DNA from: Medicago truncatula
Lineage: Eukaryota > Streptophyta > Magnoliopsida > Fabales > Fabaceae
DNA: 64,000 bases
Assembly: GCF_003473485.1 (NCBI RefSeq)
Contig: NC_053044.1
Coordinates: 50,818,091-50,882,090 of the forward strand
Direction of reading: 5' to 3'
The notes beneath the pieces were generated by a model. That model had not been told where the DNA came from and made no database searches. It saw nothing but the letters and a program-made list of their open reading frames with translations. A program made the translations under genes and the position numbers. Numbering within the stretch: the stretch's first letter is position 1; every line of letters begins with the position of its first letter. Below are positions 11,487 to 23,061 of this stretch, one piece after another.

Positions 11487-11832
11487 AAAACACCTTCCTA
11501 AAAGATTCATCATTTCTGTTATTATGGCTTTTTTTAACTGTCTATTTGTCTTATGTTGTTTCAATTTATGTTGTGTACCTTTGTTCTATTTTTTTCTAAG
11601 GCAATTACAACGAAAACGATCCAAACAAAAGGTTCTGATGCAGTTCGGACTTTAAAATCCGGAATAGCTTCATGCATTTCGGATTATAAAATCCGGAAAC
11701 GCTCAGTAACATTTTGGCCGGTGACGTTTCACCAAAGGTTATGCCGTTTAGTGGAGTTTTAATACGTTTTTTGGACGGTTTTGAATGAAAAACATGTTTT
11801 CCTTGACTTCCAAATTACCTATGACTTGTTTT

Positions 11833-11843
11833 AGGCTATAAAA
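11833..11843 (+). promoter_or_regulatory. Third TATA module of the block
   Basis: GGCTATAAAAAGTC followed by a CT-rich leader. The open frame 11962-12204 that follows spans two CCGGATT palindromes and has no recognised domain. Confidence 0.35.
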
Positions 11844-12204
11844 AGTCTTGGATCTTCAACATTTTCCTTCATTCTTCTTCACCCTCCTTTCTTACATTTT
11901 CATAAAAAAAATTTAGTTTTTTAGGTAGATTTTAGGAGTGTTAGTGGTGTCATGGTAGCATATGCGAGGATCGTATAACGGTCAACAGAGACCCTTAACG
12001 TCAAAGAAAGACACAAAATATTCATATCGTATTTGTCCGGATTATATATTCCGGAAACACTTACAATCTGGTCCGGATTACGTAATTCGGACCAGGTGTA
12101 TTTATGAAATTTTTGAAGGGCGCGCGAGAAGGCATCAGGGTGGGAAAAGTAATAGTCTATTAATTATATCAAATTTGAGCACTTGCAATGCGATATATAC
12201 ATAA

Positions 12205-12724
12205 AGGGGTACCAATTTTTTTAGTAATACATATATATAGTATGTAGAAATATTTAGAGGTGCACTAAATTTTTCATAATAATAACGTATGCTAATTTTT
12301 AGATGGATAACAATTTTTTGTACTTGTGCGTCTGCAAAAGTTTATTTGATTTTACGTCTTTGTGCAAAAAGAAGAAGAAAATATAAAAGAATGAATAAAA
12401 ACAAACGAGAGATCAAATAAACAATTCATGTTGTTGGTTTTCCTCGTGTAATTTCAAAGTGGTGAATAATGTAATTTATAGTTTATCCATAAAAAATCAC
12501 AACCATGGAAGCATTACAAAATCAAAATTAATAATTCAGCTATCAATCTAATCATCCTTATAAGTACATTGAAAAGAACAACCTTGTAATGCATACTAGC
12601 ATGTACCGGGTGCACTAACAACCTAAATCGACCAATACTAAACCTACCAAACTGAGAATTCTTATAGAAACACAACAACTGACACATAAATAAAATAGTC
12701 TAATACAAAGATAAAGAAGACGCG
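12205..12724. other. AT-rich spacer
   Basis: No coding or repeat structure that I can support. Confidence 0.4.
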
Positions 12725-13375
12725 ACCACATACAAATCCAACACACCATAAAGTAGCAATACCTACGCTCGCACGCTCATGCTGCTGATTAGCCGTGGGG
12801 CTATGTTAGACCTTTAAGCTGCTTCTTCTACCACTTCTTCTTGTTTCTTTTTGAGTTATTGTTGTTGTCTCTTTTTGAGATAACATTTGGCCAAAAGTCA
12901 AATGATTACCCCAAAGACAAACAAGGTAAGGAGGGAAATCCATATGCCGATAAATAAGCTAGTGGGCGTGGATGGCAGATGAGGGGAAGAGGGGGGAGGA
13001 GGTGTGAAAGGACGAGAGGTTATATTGATGAACAAGTTTTGGAAGAGGGGAGAAATGTCACTTCTAATCAGAATTTAAATAATGAGAATGAAAGAACATC
13101 AGTTATTTATGATATATCTAATATTTAAAATTGATTTTTTTATTATAAATTAATGATATGATAATTATGTTTTTTTTAATCTTTTCTTTGATTAATAAAA
13201 CAAGCATTTACTTATGTTCATTGGTTTTTAAAACACTTATCATTGTTAATTGTTTCTAACAAGTCGTGAGCTAATTCACAACAACTTTAAATATTTGAAT
13301 GACTAGTTTTTTTTTTACAATATCTAAGTTGTTTAATTTTTAAGTCATTTCATATCAACTAAAAGAATAGATTTT
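12725..13375. repeat. Tandem duplication, unit 1
   Basis: Shares with 13425-14110 a run of collinear blocks (AACACACCA, TTGAGATAACAT, GGGGGGAGGAGGTG, TTATATTGATGAAC, TCATATCAACTAAAAG). Repeat period is about 700 bases. In this unit the minus-strand frame corresponding to the small membrane-protein remnant is broken by stops. Confidence 0.8.
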
Positions 13376-13424
13376 GTTGTTTACCGAGACCAAGGCTTTG
13401 TTAGTTTTGAGAAAGAAGGCACAA

Positions 13425-14110
13425 GCACAAACAAGTTCAACACACCACAAAGTAGCAAAGTTGCGCTCGCACACTCGTGCTCCTGATGAGCCGTGGGGGG
13501 ATGTGTTAGATCTTTGAGCTGCTTTTTCTACCACTTCCTCTTGTTGTTTCTTTTTGAGTTGTTGTTGTTGTCTCTTTTGAGATAACATACGGGCAAAAGT
13601 CAAATGATTATCCCAAAGATAAACAAGGTAAGAAGGGAAATCCAAATAAAGATGCCGATAGATAAGCCAGTGGACGTGGATGGCGAATGAGGGGAATAGG
13701 GGGGAGGAGGTGGTAAAGGACGGGAGGTTATATTGATGAACGAGTTTTGGAAGAGGGGAGAAAGGTCAATTCTAATCGGCAATTAAACAAGGAGAATGAA
13801 AGAAAATCAATTATCTATAATATATCTAATATTCAAAATTGATTTTTTTATTTTAAATTAATGATATGATAATTATGTTTTTTTTTTTATTTATTTTTTT
13901 TATTTTTTATCTTTTCTTTGATTAATAAAACATGCATTTACTTATGTTCATTGGTTTTTAAAATGTTTCTCATTGTTAATTGCTTCTAGCAAGTTGTGAG
14001 CTAATTCACAACAATGTTACATATTGAAATGACTATTTTTTTTAACAATATTTAAGTTGTTTACTTTTTAAGTCATTTCATATCAACTAAAAGAATAGAT
14101 TTTGTTGTTT
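13425..14110. repeat. Tandem duplication, unit 2
   Basis: Second copy of the unit at 12725-13375, with a slightly longer AT tract near 13880-13920. It contains the better preserved version of the minus-strand remnant ORF. Confidence 0.8.
13450..13782 (-). pseudogene. Remnant of a small proline-rich single-pass membrane protein
   Basis: The minus-strand frame 13782-13600 encodes SRPLPPPPPYSPHSPSTSTG followed by a hydrophobic stretch (GIFIWISLLTLFIFGIII) and stops. An overlapping frame (13645 downward) continues with a basic Gln/Lys-rich segment (KRQQQQLKKKQQEEVVEKAA). One frameshift would join a proline-rich stalk, a membrane helix and a basic tail. Both tandem units carry it, both are broken. 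I do not recognise a named family; it could also be chance. Confidence 0.35.
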
Positions 14111-14319
14111 AAGGAGACCAAGGCTTTGTAAGTTTTGAGAAAAATAGTTGGTTATGTTAGAGGTCTTCAGTTCAAACACGGACGAATGAGAAAAAATTAA
14201 TCTTAAAACCAACCATTAACATTTGTCATTAATGAAAAAAAAAAGGCAAGGTCCGTGAAGGGAGTTACACAAACAAGATATACACATAAACATACACCAC
14301 ATATACTTGTACGGTCCTT

Positions 14320-14415
14320 TTTTTTTTTTTTTTTTTTGTGGTGGCCAATGTTTGAACCTCGAACCTTGTATATATTATGCATTGTCCTTACCAACTGAGT
14401 TAAGCTCACGATGAC
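14320..14415 (-). mobile_element. tRNA-derived SINE with 15-bp target-site duplication
   Basis: On the minus strand there is an A-box-like TAACTCAGTTGG, a B box GGTTCGAGGTTC and a 3' poly-A tract (poly-T at 14320-14337 on +). It is flanked by the direct repeats ACTTGTACGGTCCTT (14305-14319) and ACTTGTATGGTCCTT (14416-14430), one mismatch, as left by LINE-type integration. Confidence 0.85.
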
Positions 14416-14430
14416 ACTTGTATGGTCCTT

Positions 14431-15180
14431 CAATTAGGTTTTGTAATTGTTCTATAATTATTTTTCGCTAGGTTTTTTAATTTCAATTGAAAAATTAAGA
14501 TGTTTTTTTTTTTTTTTCCTTCTCTGTACTATTATAAATTACAATATTGTGTGGATATGTCTTAAATTGATAAATTTTACTTTGATGATTAAATTGACCG
14601 AGATAAACTAAATTTTACTTTGATGATTGTATCTGACGTTTTAACAACATGTGAATACTATTGGGCACTCTCGCGACGTCCAATAGAATTTGCAACAACT
14701 AAATGTCTAAATCAATCAAGATAATTAATGTGTGTTACACCTCTACTTTTTGTTCAAGAATTGATTTTGTTGTATTGTAAATCATAATTGCTTGTCTGTT
14801 TCCCTACGGACACTTAGTTAGTTGATTATGAACAGACCAAACAAAGGGTATGATAGTTAGTTTTTTTTTTTTTTGAAGGGATGGTATGATAGTTAGTTAT
14901 TGAGTGACATTATGGTTCTAGTTATAGATAAGGGAGTTCATGGGTCTTGAATACATTGATAATGAAAGATAATTTTATAGATACATTCAATCTCTTGTCA
15001 AAAAAAATATATATATACATTCAATGAATTCATGCCACATAGATAATTTAAAGATATTTTAAAAATTAATCAATAAAAATTTAATTGAATGTTTGTGTAA
15101 AAAAAATTAAAGTGCATAGAGAAGTTGATGTTAATCACATCCTAATAGGAGCCTAAAAAAAAAAATAAAAAAAAAAAGAT
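14431..15180. other. AT-rich spacer before ClpC
   Basis: Several poly-T/poly-A runs. No gene or defined repeat. The ClpC promoter should lie at the right end; no convincing TATA box is visible there. Confidence 0.4.
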
Positions 15181-15199
15181 CCTATTCCTATAGGGAAAA

Positions 15200-15644
15200 T
15201 CTCTTTCACGCTTAACCTTTCTTTCTCGGTTCCCACGACCGACCATCTTCTTCTTCTTCTTCACCGAACGACCCTCTTTCGTCTCTGCAACTGCTTTTTC
15301 CTATCAGGTTTGTTAAATTAGTCTTTGAAACTGGGTTCTTTAACACTAGGTTTTTGCTTCAATATTTTTACAATTTAATCTCAATTGTTTGTAAAATTAA
15401 TGCTGAGTGAATATGCCTTCAATTGAAAAATTTGATTTATCATTCATATGCCTTATAGTTTTGTATTGCATTCTGATTGACTAACTTTCACTTTGAGCCC
15501 TCGTTTGTGGGAAGTTTCAAAAGAAATGTAATTTATCTGTACATTTATTGTAAGAATGCAAGTACACATTTAATTATACGGGGCAGTGTGTTATTTCATT
15601 TGAATTACATGTTTGCTGATATATTTTTTCATCAACGAATGCAG
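15200..15644 (+). other. ClpC 5' UTR exon and 5' UTR intron
   Basis: A leader with CTTCTTCTTCTTC (15248-15261) ends at 15307 (CAG|GTTTGT). The intron 15308-15644 ends in TGCAG, and the next exon starts 17 bases before the ATG. The upstream transcription start is approximate. Confidence 0.6.
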
Positions 15645-15661
15645 TGAACAATTCCGGAATC

Positions 15662-18600
15662 ATGTCTAGGGTTTTGGCACAGTCGATTAATGTCCCCGGC
15701 CTAGTGGCTGGTCGAAGGCATGTCAATAACAACAATGGATCCGTGAGATCAAGACCTAGGTCTGTCAGAATGATGTATGCTACACAAACTGCTACAATGC
15801 GACTGTCTGGTTTCTCTGGATTACGTCCTTTGAACTCTTTGGATTCTATGTTTAGACCCAGACAAGATTTTCATTCTAAGGTGCTCACTCAGATTGGTAC
15901 TAATAGAGCAAGGGGTGGTAGAGGTAGCAGATGTGTAACTAGAGCCATGTTTGAGCGTTTCACGGAGAAAGCAATCAAAGTTATTATGCTGGCTCAAGAG
16001 GAAGCTAGGCGGCTTGGTCACAATTTTGTCGGAACAGAACAAATTTTGTTGGGTCTTATTGGTGAAGGCACTGGTATTGGTGCTAAGGTTCTAAAGTCTA
16101 TGGGAATTAACCTGAAAGACTCTCGCGTGGAAGTTGAAAAGATAATTGGAAGGGGTAGCGGTTTTGTTGCTGTTGAGATTCCGTTTACTCCGCGTGCCAA
16201 GAGAGTTTTGGAACTCTCATTGGAGGAAGCTCGCCAACTTGGTAAGTGATAGCATACCTTTATATGTCGTTTTTCATATCAAATCAATTATACTTTGTTT
16301 ACGAGAAAATTGTGTTCATGACTTGTTATTTATATGATTTATTCCAAACATGCCTTGATTGTTGCTTTGATTGATCTGATGGTTGACCAATTTGAATTAA
16401 ATACATTCAAACTGAGTTTAAAATTATCTACGAGTTGTTGTTAGTTTATTTTTTGACCCGCCTTTCAGCGCTTTCTGCTCTTTCTTTTATTTGGAGTGTG
16501 GTTAAATATTTGTATTTGTTTACGTTTGCTGAAATTTTGGCTTACATTTTGGAATTTCTAGGTCACAATTATATCGGATCTGAGCACCTGCTTTTGGGTC
16601 TTCTTCGAGAGGGTGAGGGTGTGGCCGCACGTGTTCTTGAAAATTTGGGTGCTGATCCAACTAATATTCGCACCCAGGCTAGTATTATGTTCTCATTTAT
16701 TCCTTTTATGTATATTTATTATATTATATAAGAACATGCTTTCATCTTAATTTATGTTTTCCTTTTATGTATATTTATTATATTATATTATATAAGAACA
16801 TGCTTTCATCTTAATTTATGTTTGTGTGTTTGCGCTCCACTTGAGGGGAACAGGTTATTCGCATGGTTGGTGAGGGTGCTGACAATGTTGGGGCTACTGT
16901 TGGCTCTGGAAGTAGTAATAGCAAGATGCCAACTTTGGAGGAGTATGGCACCAATTTGACCAAGCTAGCAGAGGAGGTAACTTACAATCCTAGTTTTCTC
17001 AATGACAGATTGTTAATGACGTCTCATTATGTGTTCAAGCATGCTTATTTTCTCTCGTCTTTGTCCTCTAAAATCAAAATCCTAGGGAAAATTGGATCCT
17101 GTTGTGGGTAGGCAGCCACAAATTGAACGTGTTACTCAAATCTTGGGTCGTCGCACCAAAAATAATCCTTGTCTTATTGGGGAACCTGGTGTCGGAAAGA
17201 CAGCTATTGCTGAAGGTCTCGCCCAACGGATTGCAAATGGTGATGTCCCTGAAACCATAGAGGGAAAGCAGGTTGGTGTTTCTTTCTTTCTATTTCTAGT
17301 TTACAAATTGTTGTTGGTTTGGTTTATTTGCTCTTTCTTTTTCAGCACCACAAACATGTTCAAGTTGCTCAATGTATTAATATGATTTCAACATATTTGC
17401 CCATTTACTTCCAATACTACATTTTGACTGGAAAGTAACTTTCTTGCATCAAGATGGTTAGACTAGTTCTGGAGCACCTTGCGTTGTATTTAGTCATATG
17501 ATTGTGTTGTTGTTTTGAGTTTCTGTATTGGGTCCGTTTTAAGTTCTTAGATATGGAATTTTAGCATATTTTTTGGCGTCTTGACATGAAAGCCTCATTC
17601 TGCATGATTTAGGTTATAACCCTGGATATGGGTCTACTTGTTGCTGGAACTAAATATCGTGGAGAATTTGAGGAGAGATTGAAAAAACTAATGGAGGAAA
17701 TTAAACAAAGTGATGAAATAATACTTTTCATTGATGAAGTGCACACTCTCATTGGAGCAGGAGCAGCTGAAGGGGCAATTGATGCGGCAAACATATTGAA
17801 ACCAGCTCTTGCTAGAGGTGAACTACAGGTAATATTTTCTTGATATAAAAAATAGATACACGGCATTTTACGTAGTATGGAAATAATTCAGCAATACAAT
17901 GATTTCAAACTGTATATCAAATCACAATGCAGTATTTCACTTTTGACTTGCAGATCAATGACCATATATTTGCTGATGTTTCAATAATTAGCTTTGGAAT
18001 ATTTTTATCTGAAAAAAAAAAAGTGTACACATTTTCAATGAAGTCACCAAAACTCAAAGTCACCGAAGTTAAACCCATTTTCAACAGTTCATTTTTTTTA
18101 TCAATAGTATAAAAAAATTAAAAATCCTGAATGGTCACTTTGGACTGGCTATGAAATGTGAAGACTGAAGAATATATATGGTTGTGCATATGCTGAATTT
18201 GCCACAACTTTCATCTCTTAAGTAAATAAATTTAAATACTTATGCAGTGTATAGGAGCCACAACACTAGATGAATACAGGAAGCACATTGAAAAAGATCC
18301 AGCTTTGGAGAGGAGATTCCAGCCAGTTAAAGTGCCAGAGCCAACTGTGAGTGAAACCATACAAATATTGAAAGGGCTTAGAGAGCGCTATGAGATTCAC
18401 CACAAGCTCCGTTATACCGATGATGCTCTTGTAGCTGCTGCAGAGCTGTCATATCAATATATCAGGTTTGACATAATTTATATTATGCACATTCTCTCCT
18501 CATTTCAATTTTGATTTATGCTGTGTAAATTTTTATTTTTTTTAATAGTTCTGGTATTGCATGTTTAATCCCGCGTAGTGGGAAAAGGCTTTGGTTATTG

Positions 18601-20460
18601 TATGTTTAAATGGGAATTTTTTGACCAAAGTCAATCTTTTGGAATTTATCATTATGCCTTTAAATTGTTTACAAAATTTATTTTGGAACTCTCATATAGT
18701 TGTGAATATGAATGAATCAAACTGTACCCTGTATCTTGTTGTTTTCCACCTGCTGTTTATCTTAATAATAATTATGTCTTCTGCAGTGATCGATTTTTGC
18801 CTGACAAAGCTATAGATTTGATTGATGAAGCTGGTTCCCGAGTTCGACTTCAACATGCACAGGTATTGTTTGTTCTTCTACCATTTTTGAACCAGCAGTT
18901 CTTGTCTCGTTTATTGTTGAGCTAATTGGGCTGGATTTATATTCTTTCAGTTACCTGAAGAAGCAAGAGGGCTTGAAAAGGAGGTTAGGCAGATAGTTAA
19001 GGAGAAAGATGAAGCTGTTCGCAATCAAGAATTTGAAAAGGTAAGGCCATAATTTAAGATTTAGCTTGCATAACATTAACCAACATTTTAAGGATACTTA
19101 ACCACCTTTTTTCATACAAGATTACATAATATTAAGCTAATTAAGGCTATTTTATCTTTACTAAAGTTCTATAGCGACTTCAGTCTAGTTTTTGTTTGAA
19201 GACATTGTAGTGGTTTGTTCTTTCGATTATGTATCTCCAAATTCTTTTACTTTTGGCTAATAATCAGCGGGCTGATGGTAGGCTGGAGAGCTACGGGATA
19301 AAGAAATGGATCTTAAGGCTCAGATATCAGGACTAATACAAAAAAACAAGGAGATGAGCAAGGCAGAGAGTGAGGCAGGAGATGTAGGTGCACTTGTGAC
19401 TGAAGTTGACATACAACATATTGTTGCCGCCTGGACTGGTATCCCTGTTGATAAAGTCTCAGTTGACGAATCTGATCGCCTTCTCAAGATGGAAGAGACC
19501 TTACACAAACGCGTTATTGGTCAGCATGAAGCAGTAGAAGCCATTAGCCGTGCTATCCGCCGAGCTCGTGTTGGACTTAAGAACCCTAACCGGCCGATTG
19601 CCAGCTTCATCTTTTCTGGCCCTACTGGTGTGGGGAAGTCTGAGTTGGCCAAAACATTGGCCTCATACTACTTTGGATCTGAAGAAGCCATGATTCGGCT
19701 TGACATGAGCGAATTTATGGAACGGCACACAGTCTCCAAACTCATCGGTTCACCTCCTGGATATGTTGGTTATACCGAGGGTGGTCAATTGACTGAGGCA
19801 GTTCGGCGCCGTCCCTATACTGTTGTACTCTTTGATGAGATTGAGAAAGCCCATCCTGATGTCTTCAATATGATGCTTCAAATTCTGGAAGATGGGAGGC
19901 TAACAGATAGTAAGGGAAGAACTGTCGACTTCAAGAACACACTTCTTATAATGACATCAAATGTTGGAAGCAGTGTGATTGAGAAAGGAGGTCGTCGCAT
20001 AGGATTTGACCTTGACTATGATGAGAAGGACAGCAGTTATAACCGAATCAAAAGCTTGGTGACCGAGGAGCTGAAGCAATACTTTAGGCCAGAGTTCTTG
20101 AATAGGCTGGATGAAATGATTGTTTTCAGGCAACTTACAAAACTGGAGGTTAAGGAGATAGCTGATATAATGCTGAAGGAGGTGTTCGAGAGACTGAAAA
20201 CCAAAGAGATTGAGCTCTCAGTGACAGAGAGATTTAGGGAGAGAGTGGTCGACGAAGGTTATAATCCTAGTTATGGTGCCAGACCTCTAAGAAGAGCTAT
20301 AATGCGACTTTTGGAAGACAGCATGGCTGAGAAGATGCTTGCTAGAGAGATTAAAGAGGGTGACTCTGTTATAGTGGATGCTGATTCCGATGGAAATGTG
20401 ATTGTGCTCAATGGTAGTAGTGGTGCTCCAAATTCATTGCCAGAGTCTCTTCCTGTGTAA
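15662..20460 (+). CDS. CLPC: Chloroplast ClpC-type Hsp100 ATPase (Clp protease regulatory chaperone)
   Basis: Coding exons 15662-16241, 16562-16677, 16854-16976, 17086-17271, 17613-17828, 18248-18465, 18787-18862, 18951-19040 and 19282-20460 join in frame to 927 residues, normal for ClpC. Residues 1 to about 90 are a Ser/Arg-rich transit peptide; Clp_N repeats follow from MFERFTEKA (96). The first AAA+ domain has Walker A GEPGVGKT (305-312) and Walker B FIDE (376-377); a UVR/middle coiled region lies about 506-570; the second AAA+ domain has GPTGVGKS (648-655). RRIGFDL provides the IGF-type loop for docking on ClpP. The protein unfolds stromal substrates for ClpP and works at the Tic import motor. 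The ATG at 15662 is chosen because it follows the 5' UTR acceptor and gives the family N-terminus MSRVLAQS. Intron 2 appears to be GC-AG. Confidence 0.95.
16699..16822 (+). repeat. Tandem duplication inside ClpC intron 2
   Basis: A unit of about 60 bp (TTCCTTTTATGTATATTTAT to AATTTATGTT) occurs twice; the second copy has an extra TATAT. It fills most of the 176-bp intron. Confidence 0.85.
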
Positions 20461-22878
20461 TATTGTGTACTTGTTTTAAGAGCCATAGTCTGTTTAGCTG
20501 TTGATGTACATAGAGTTTTTGATTGGACTATTGTTAGTGTAAGGCAAGTTTGCCCATATCAACAAAGCAAAGTAGGGAATGGTCGGGGACCTGGGATAGG
20601 TTGCATAGTTGAAGAATTTCAATTTTTAGTGACAGCCCAACATTTCAAAGATTTTTTAGTGCTAGGCGTTTGGTTGTCTCACATTTATGTATTGCCTAAG
20701 GGAGTCTGTTCTATCTATCTATCTATTTTTATTTAAACTTTAGGTGCTCCCTCCATTTCTTAATACATGTTGCTTTTGAAAAAAATTCTGTTATTAAAAA
20801 GCCTCTCTAATCAAAATCTCCATAAACTTCTCAAACAAATGAACATTTTCAATGCAAACAAGCTTTTATGTGAAAACATTTTTGTTTATTCCCCCCCACG
20901 TTTTGCTTTTGCGCTAAAGTGAAAGCAGATTATTTAACAAAAAAAAAAGAATTATTTGGGAGAGCATGTATCTCCACAAATTATTTTCAACTATTTATTA
21001 CTTGGGAGAACAATCACTTCATTATGGAAAAATTGAAAAAGAAAAGTATAATTAAGCAAGGGTAAAGTGGATAAAATATAGCCTTAAAACCATCAAAATG
21101 ACAAGTAAAAAAGTAACACAAAATTTCTTCAAAAGCGAAAAAACAAATCACCCTCTGCCATTTTGTTCAACCATCTACTTTTTCCTAATCCAACAATTAT
21201 TGACCAACAAATAAAATAAAACAGTCCGAAAGAGAGAGAAAAAAGGTGGGTAAATAATTGATATTATTAAAGAATAACATTCAACATGGGAATGGGCAGA
21301 AAAATATCCAAATCTCAAAAGCGAAATATATTAAGGAACATGCGGAGTATAATTTATACGCAATTCGTTTTAAAACAATGAACATAGGACATTGTCGGAT
21401 GATGAAGTAAAAATAAATGCTTGAATCTTACTATTGCAAATATGATCTAGGTTTGTTTAGATATATAATTTATTTAAGCACTTTTGTCGTAAACATTTAT
21501 CATATACATTCTTATCTATAACTAAATATTAATCTAAGTTAAATTGGTTTAATAAGGAGCTAGAATATTGGTTATAGAACAAAGATTATGAGGCCGATCT
21601 TGCGCATGTAAAAATTTCGGTCAAAAATGTAGAAAACACTGTAACTTATAGACTCTCCGACAATGCTATTAAAATAATCACTTTCACAAGTTTTTACTAA
21701 AAGTTAAAAAACAAAATAACTGAGAACTTGAAAGAAAAAAAAATCTAAAAGTTGCTTTTAGTTGTCACAAAAATCATTTTAGAAATATAAAGTTAAAATA
21801 CCTGTTACCAATCTTTAACGATAAGACTCGAGTCTTGACCATGATAACACTGTTAAGCTGTTTTTAAAATATCTTGATAATTGTCTATATTATAAAACCT
21901 AATTGGTTGAATTTATAAAAGAAAATCCTGTCTGTGTATAATCCTTAAACTATTATATATATGCAAAAGTTGGTTAAACTAGCTAATTGCACTAATTAAT
22001 TATTCTCATCGACACAGAAGTCTGATTGTAACCCTTAATGTAATCATCAATACAATTTCTATAGTATTTTTTTACAAATGTCTCCAATCTATGTCTTGCA
22101 AAATAACGTAAACATTTTCTTCAGACATCCAAAACAAATGCTAAACAAACATTTTTTTGGTTTAATATGGAATACAGTTGTGTGAGTGACAATTTCACAT
22201 TTCTAAGTTTGAATGCAGGTCCTGCATTACTACAAGAAAAAGGTCAAGAAAGTGAGTCCATCATGGCAAAACACAGTAAAGTTTGAAATCGGTTCTTCAT
22301 TACTACAAGATAAAAGTCAGAAAAGCAGGTCCTGCAATAACATCAATGTTCAATTGTTACATGCTGCAGTTTTTGGAGCATAAAAAGAAAACAAATAATT
22401 TCAGGTCTTCTTTCACTGAATGAGTCGAAGCTTTTTACACACGCCCTGATGCATATCACCATCCCGATATGTTATCTACAGAAATTTGAGGTGTACAATT
22501 AAAGAGCATGCAAATCCAACACACCCACCACGACCAGACATTTGGAGATTGAAACAGTAAATGCTACTTAATTTGATACGGCAACAATCATGACTATCAT
22601 TTTGACAGTGAAATTAAGATGGAGCCAGGGATGCAACAGTGTCAAGGGGCATAACTCCCAGCTTCAAACCTCAAATTTTCTCAGTGACGAGTTTCAGTTT
22701 AATTTCATTATTTCCATGTTACCCTATAGTGAAATGCATACAAGAGAATGCAGTGGGTGGACATAAAAAAGAGCTAGTTTCTTTGAAGCTAATTTGGAAA
22801 CGGGACCAAATCCAAATATAATTGGAAATATCCAGGTTAATAAAGAAAACTTAGTCGATCTCCAACTTGTGACCAATT
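20461..22878. other. ClpC 3' UTR and AT-rich spacer
   Basis: The ClpC 3' UTR probably ends near 20730. The rest is AT-rich. About 22220-22330 holds two similar segments (CATTACTACAAGAAAAAGGT and CATTACTACAAGATAAAAGT) between two copies of GCAGGTCCTGC, vaguely like CACTA subterminal sequence. No gene seen. Confidence 0.4.
20746..21348. mobile_element. Possible Stowaway/mariner-like element
   Basis: The left end GCTCCCTCCATTTCTTAATA and the right end, read on the minus strand as ACTCCGCATGTTCCTTAATA, resemble the CTCCCTCCGTTTC termini of Stowaway-type elements in inverted orientation. Length is about 600 bp. No clear TA duplication, so the call is tentative. Confidence 0.35.
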
Positions 22879-23002
22879 AATGTCATTGATCAATCATTAA
22901 GCATAAGTTAATGGCATTGATCAATCAATAAGCATAAGATAATGTCATTGATCAATCAATAAGTATAAGATAATGTCATTGATCAATCAATAAGTATAAG
23001 AT
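22879..23002. repeat. Four-copy 31-bp tandem repeat
   Basis: Units start at 22879, 22910, 22941 and 22972, each with TCATTGATCAATCAATAAG and AATG at its left edge. Each unit contains the palindrome TTGATCAA. It lies 60 bases beyond the TAF4 stop codon, in its 3' UTR or just past it. Confidence 0.9.
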
Positions 23003-23061
23003 GAGAGAAAGCACAATGGTAATATAAACAGGAAAAAATTACCCAGATATTTCATTTTACC

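Larger units (their letters stand above)
9200..12200. mobile_element. CCGGATT-palindrome repeat block, probable non-autonomous element(s)
   Basis: A 3-kb block held together by recurring CCGGATT/AATCCGG half sites, many in palindromes (10053-10074; about 11677-11698; about 12035-12055; about 12067-12095), and by repeated promoter-like modules: a CCGGATT site, a GGATTCTTTTGTRTG motif, CCACATTGCAC and CCTCTATAAATA at both 10140-10240 and 10900-11050. Minus-strand low-complexity frames at 9508-9722 lack ATG starts or domains. It contains a dead PB1-like ORF and the hairpin cluster listed separately. I see no clean terminal inverted repeats, so the class (perhaps Mutator-derived) is a guess. Confidence 0.5.
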
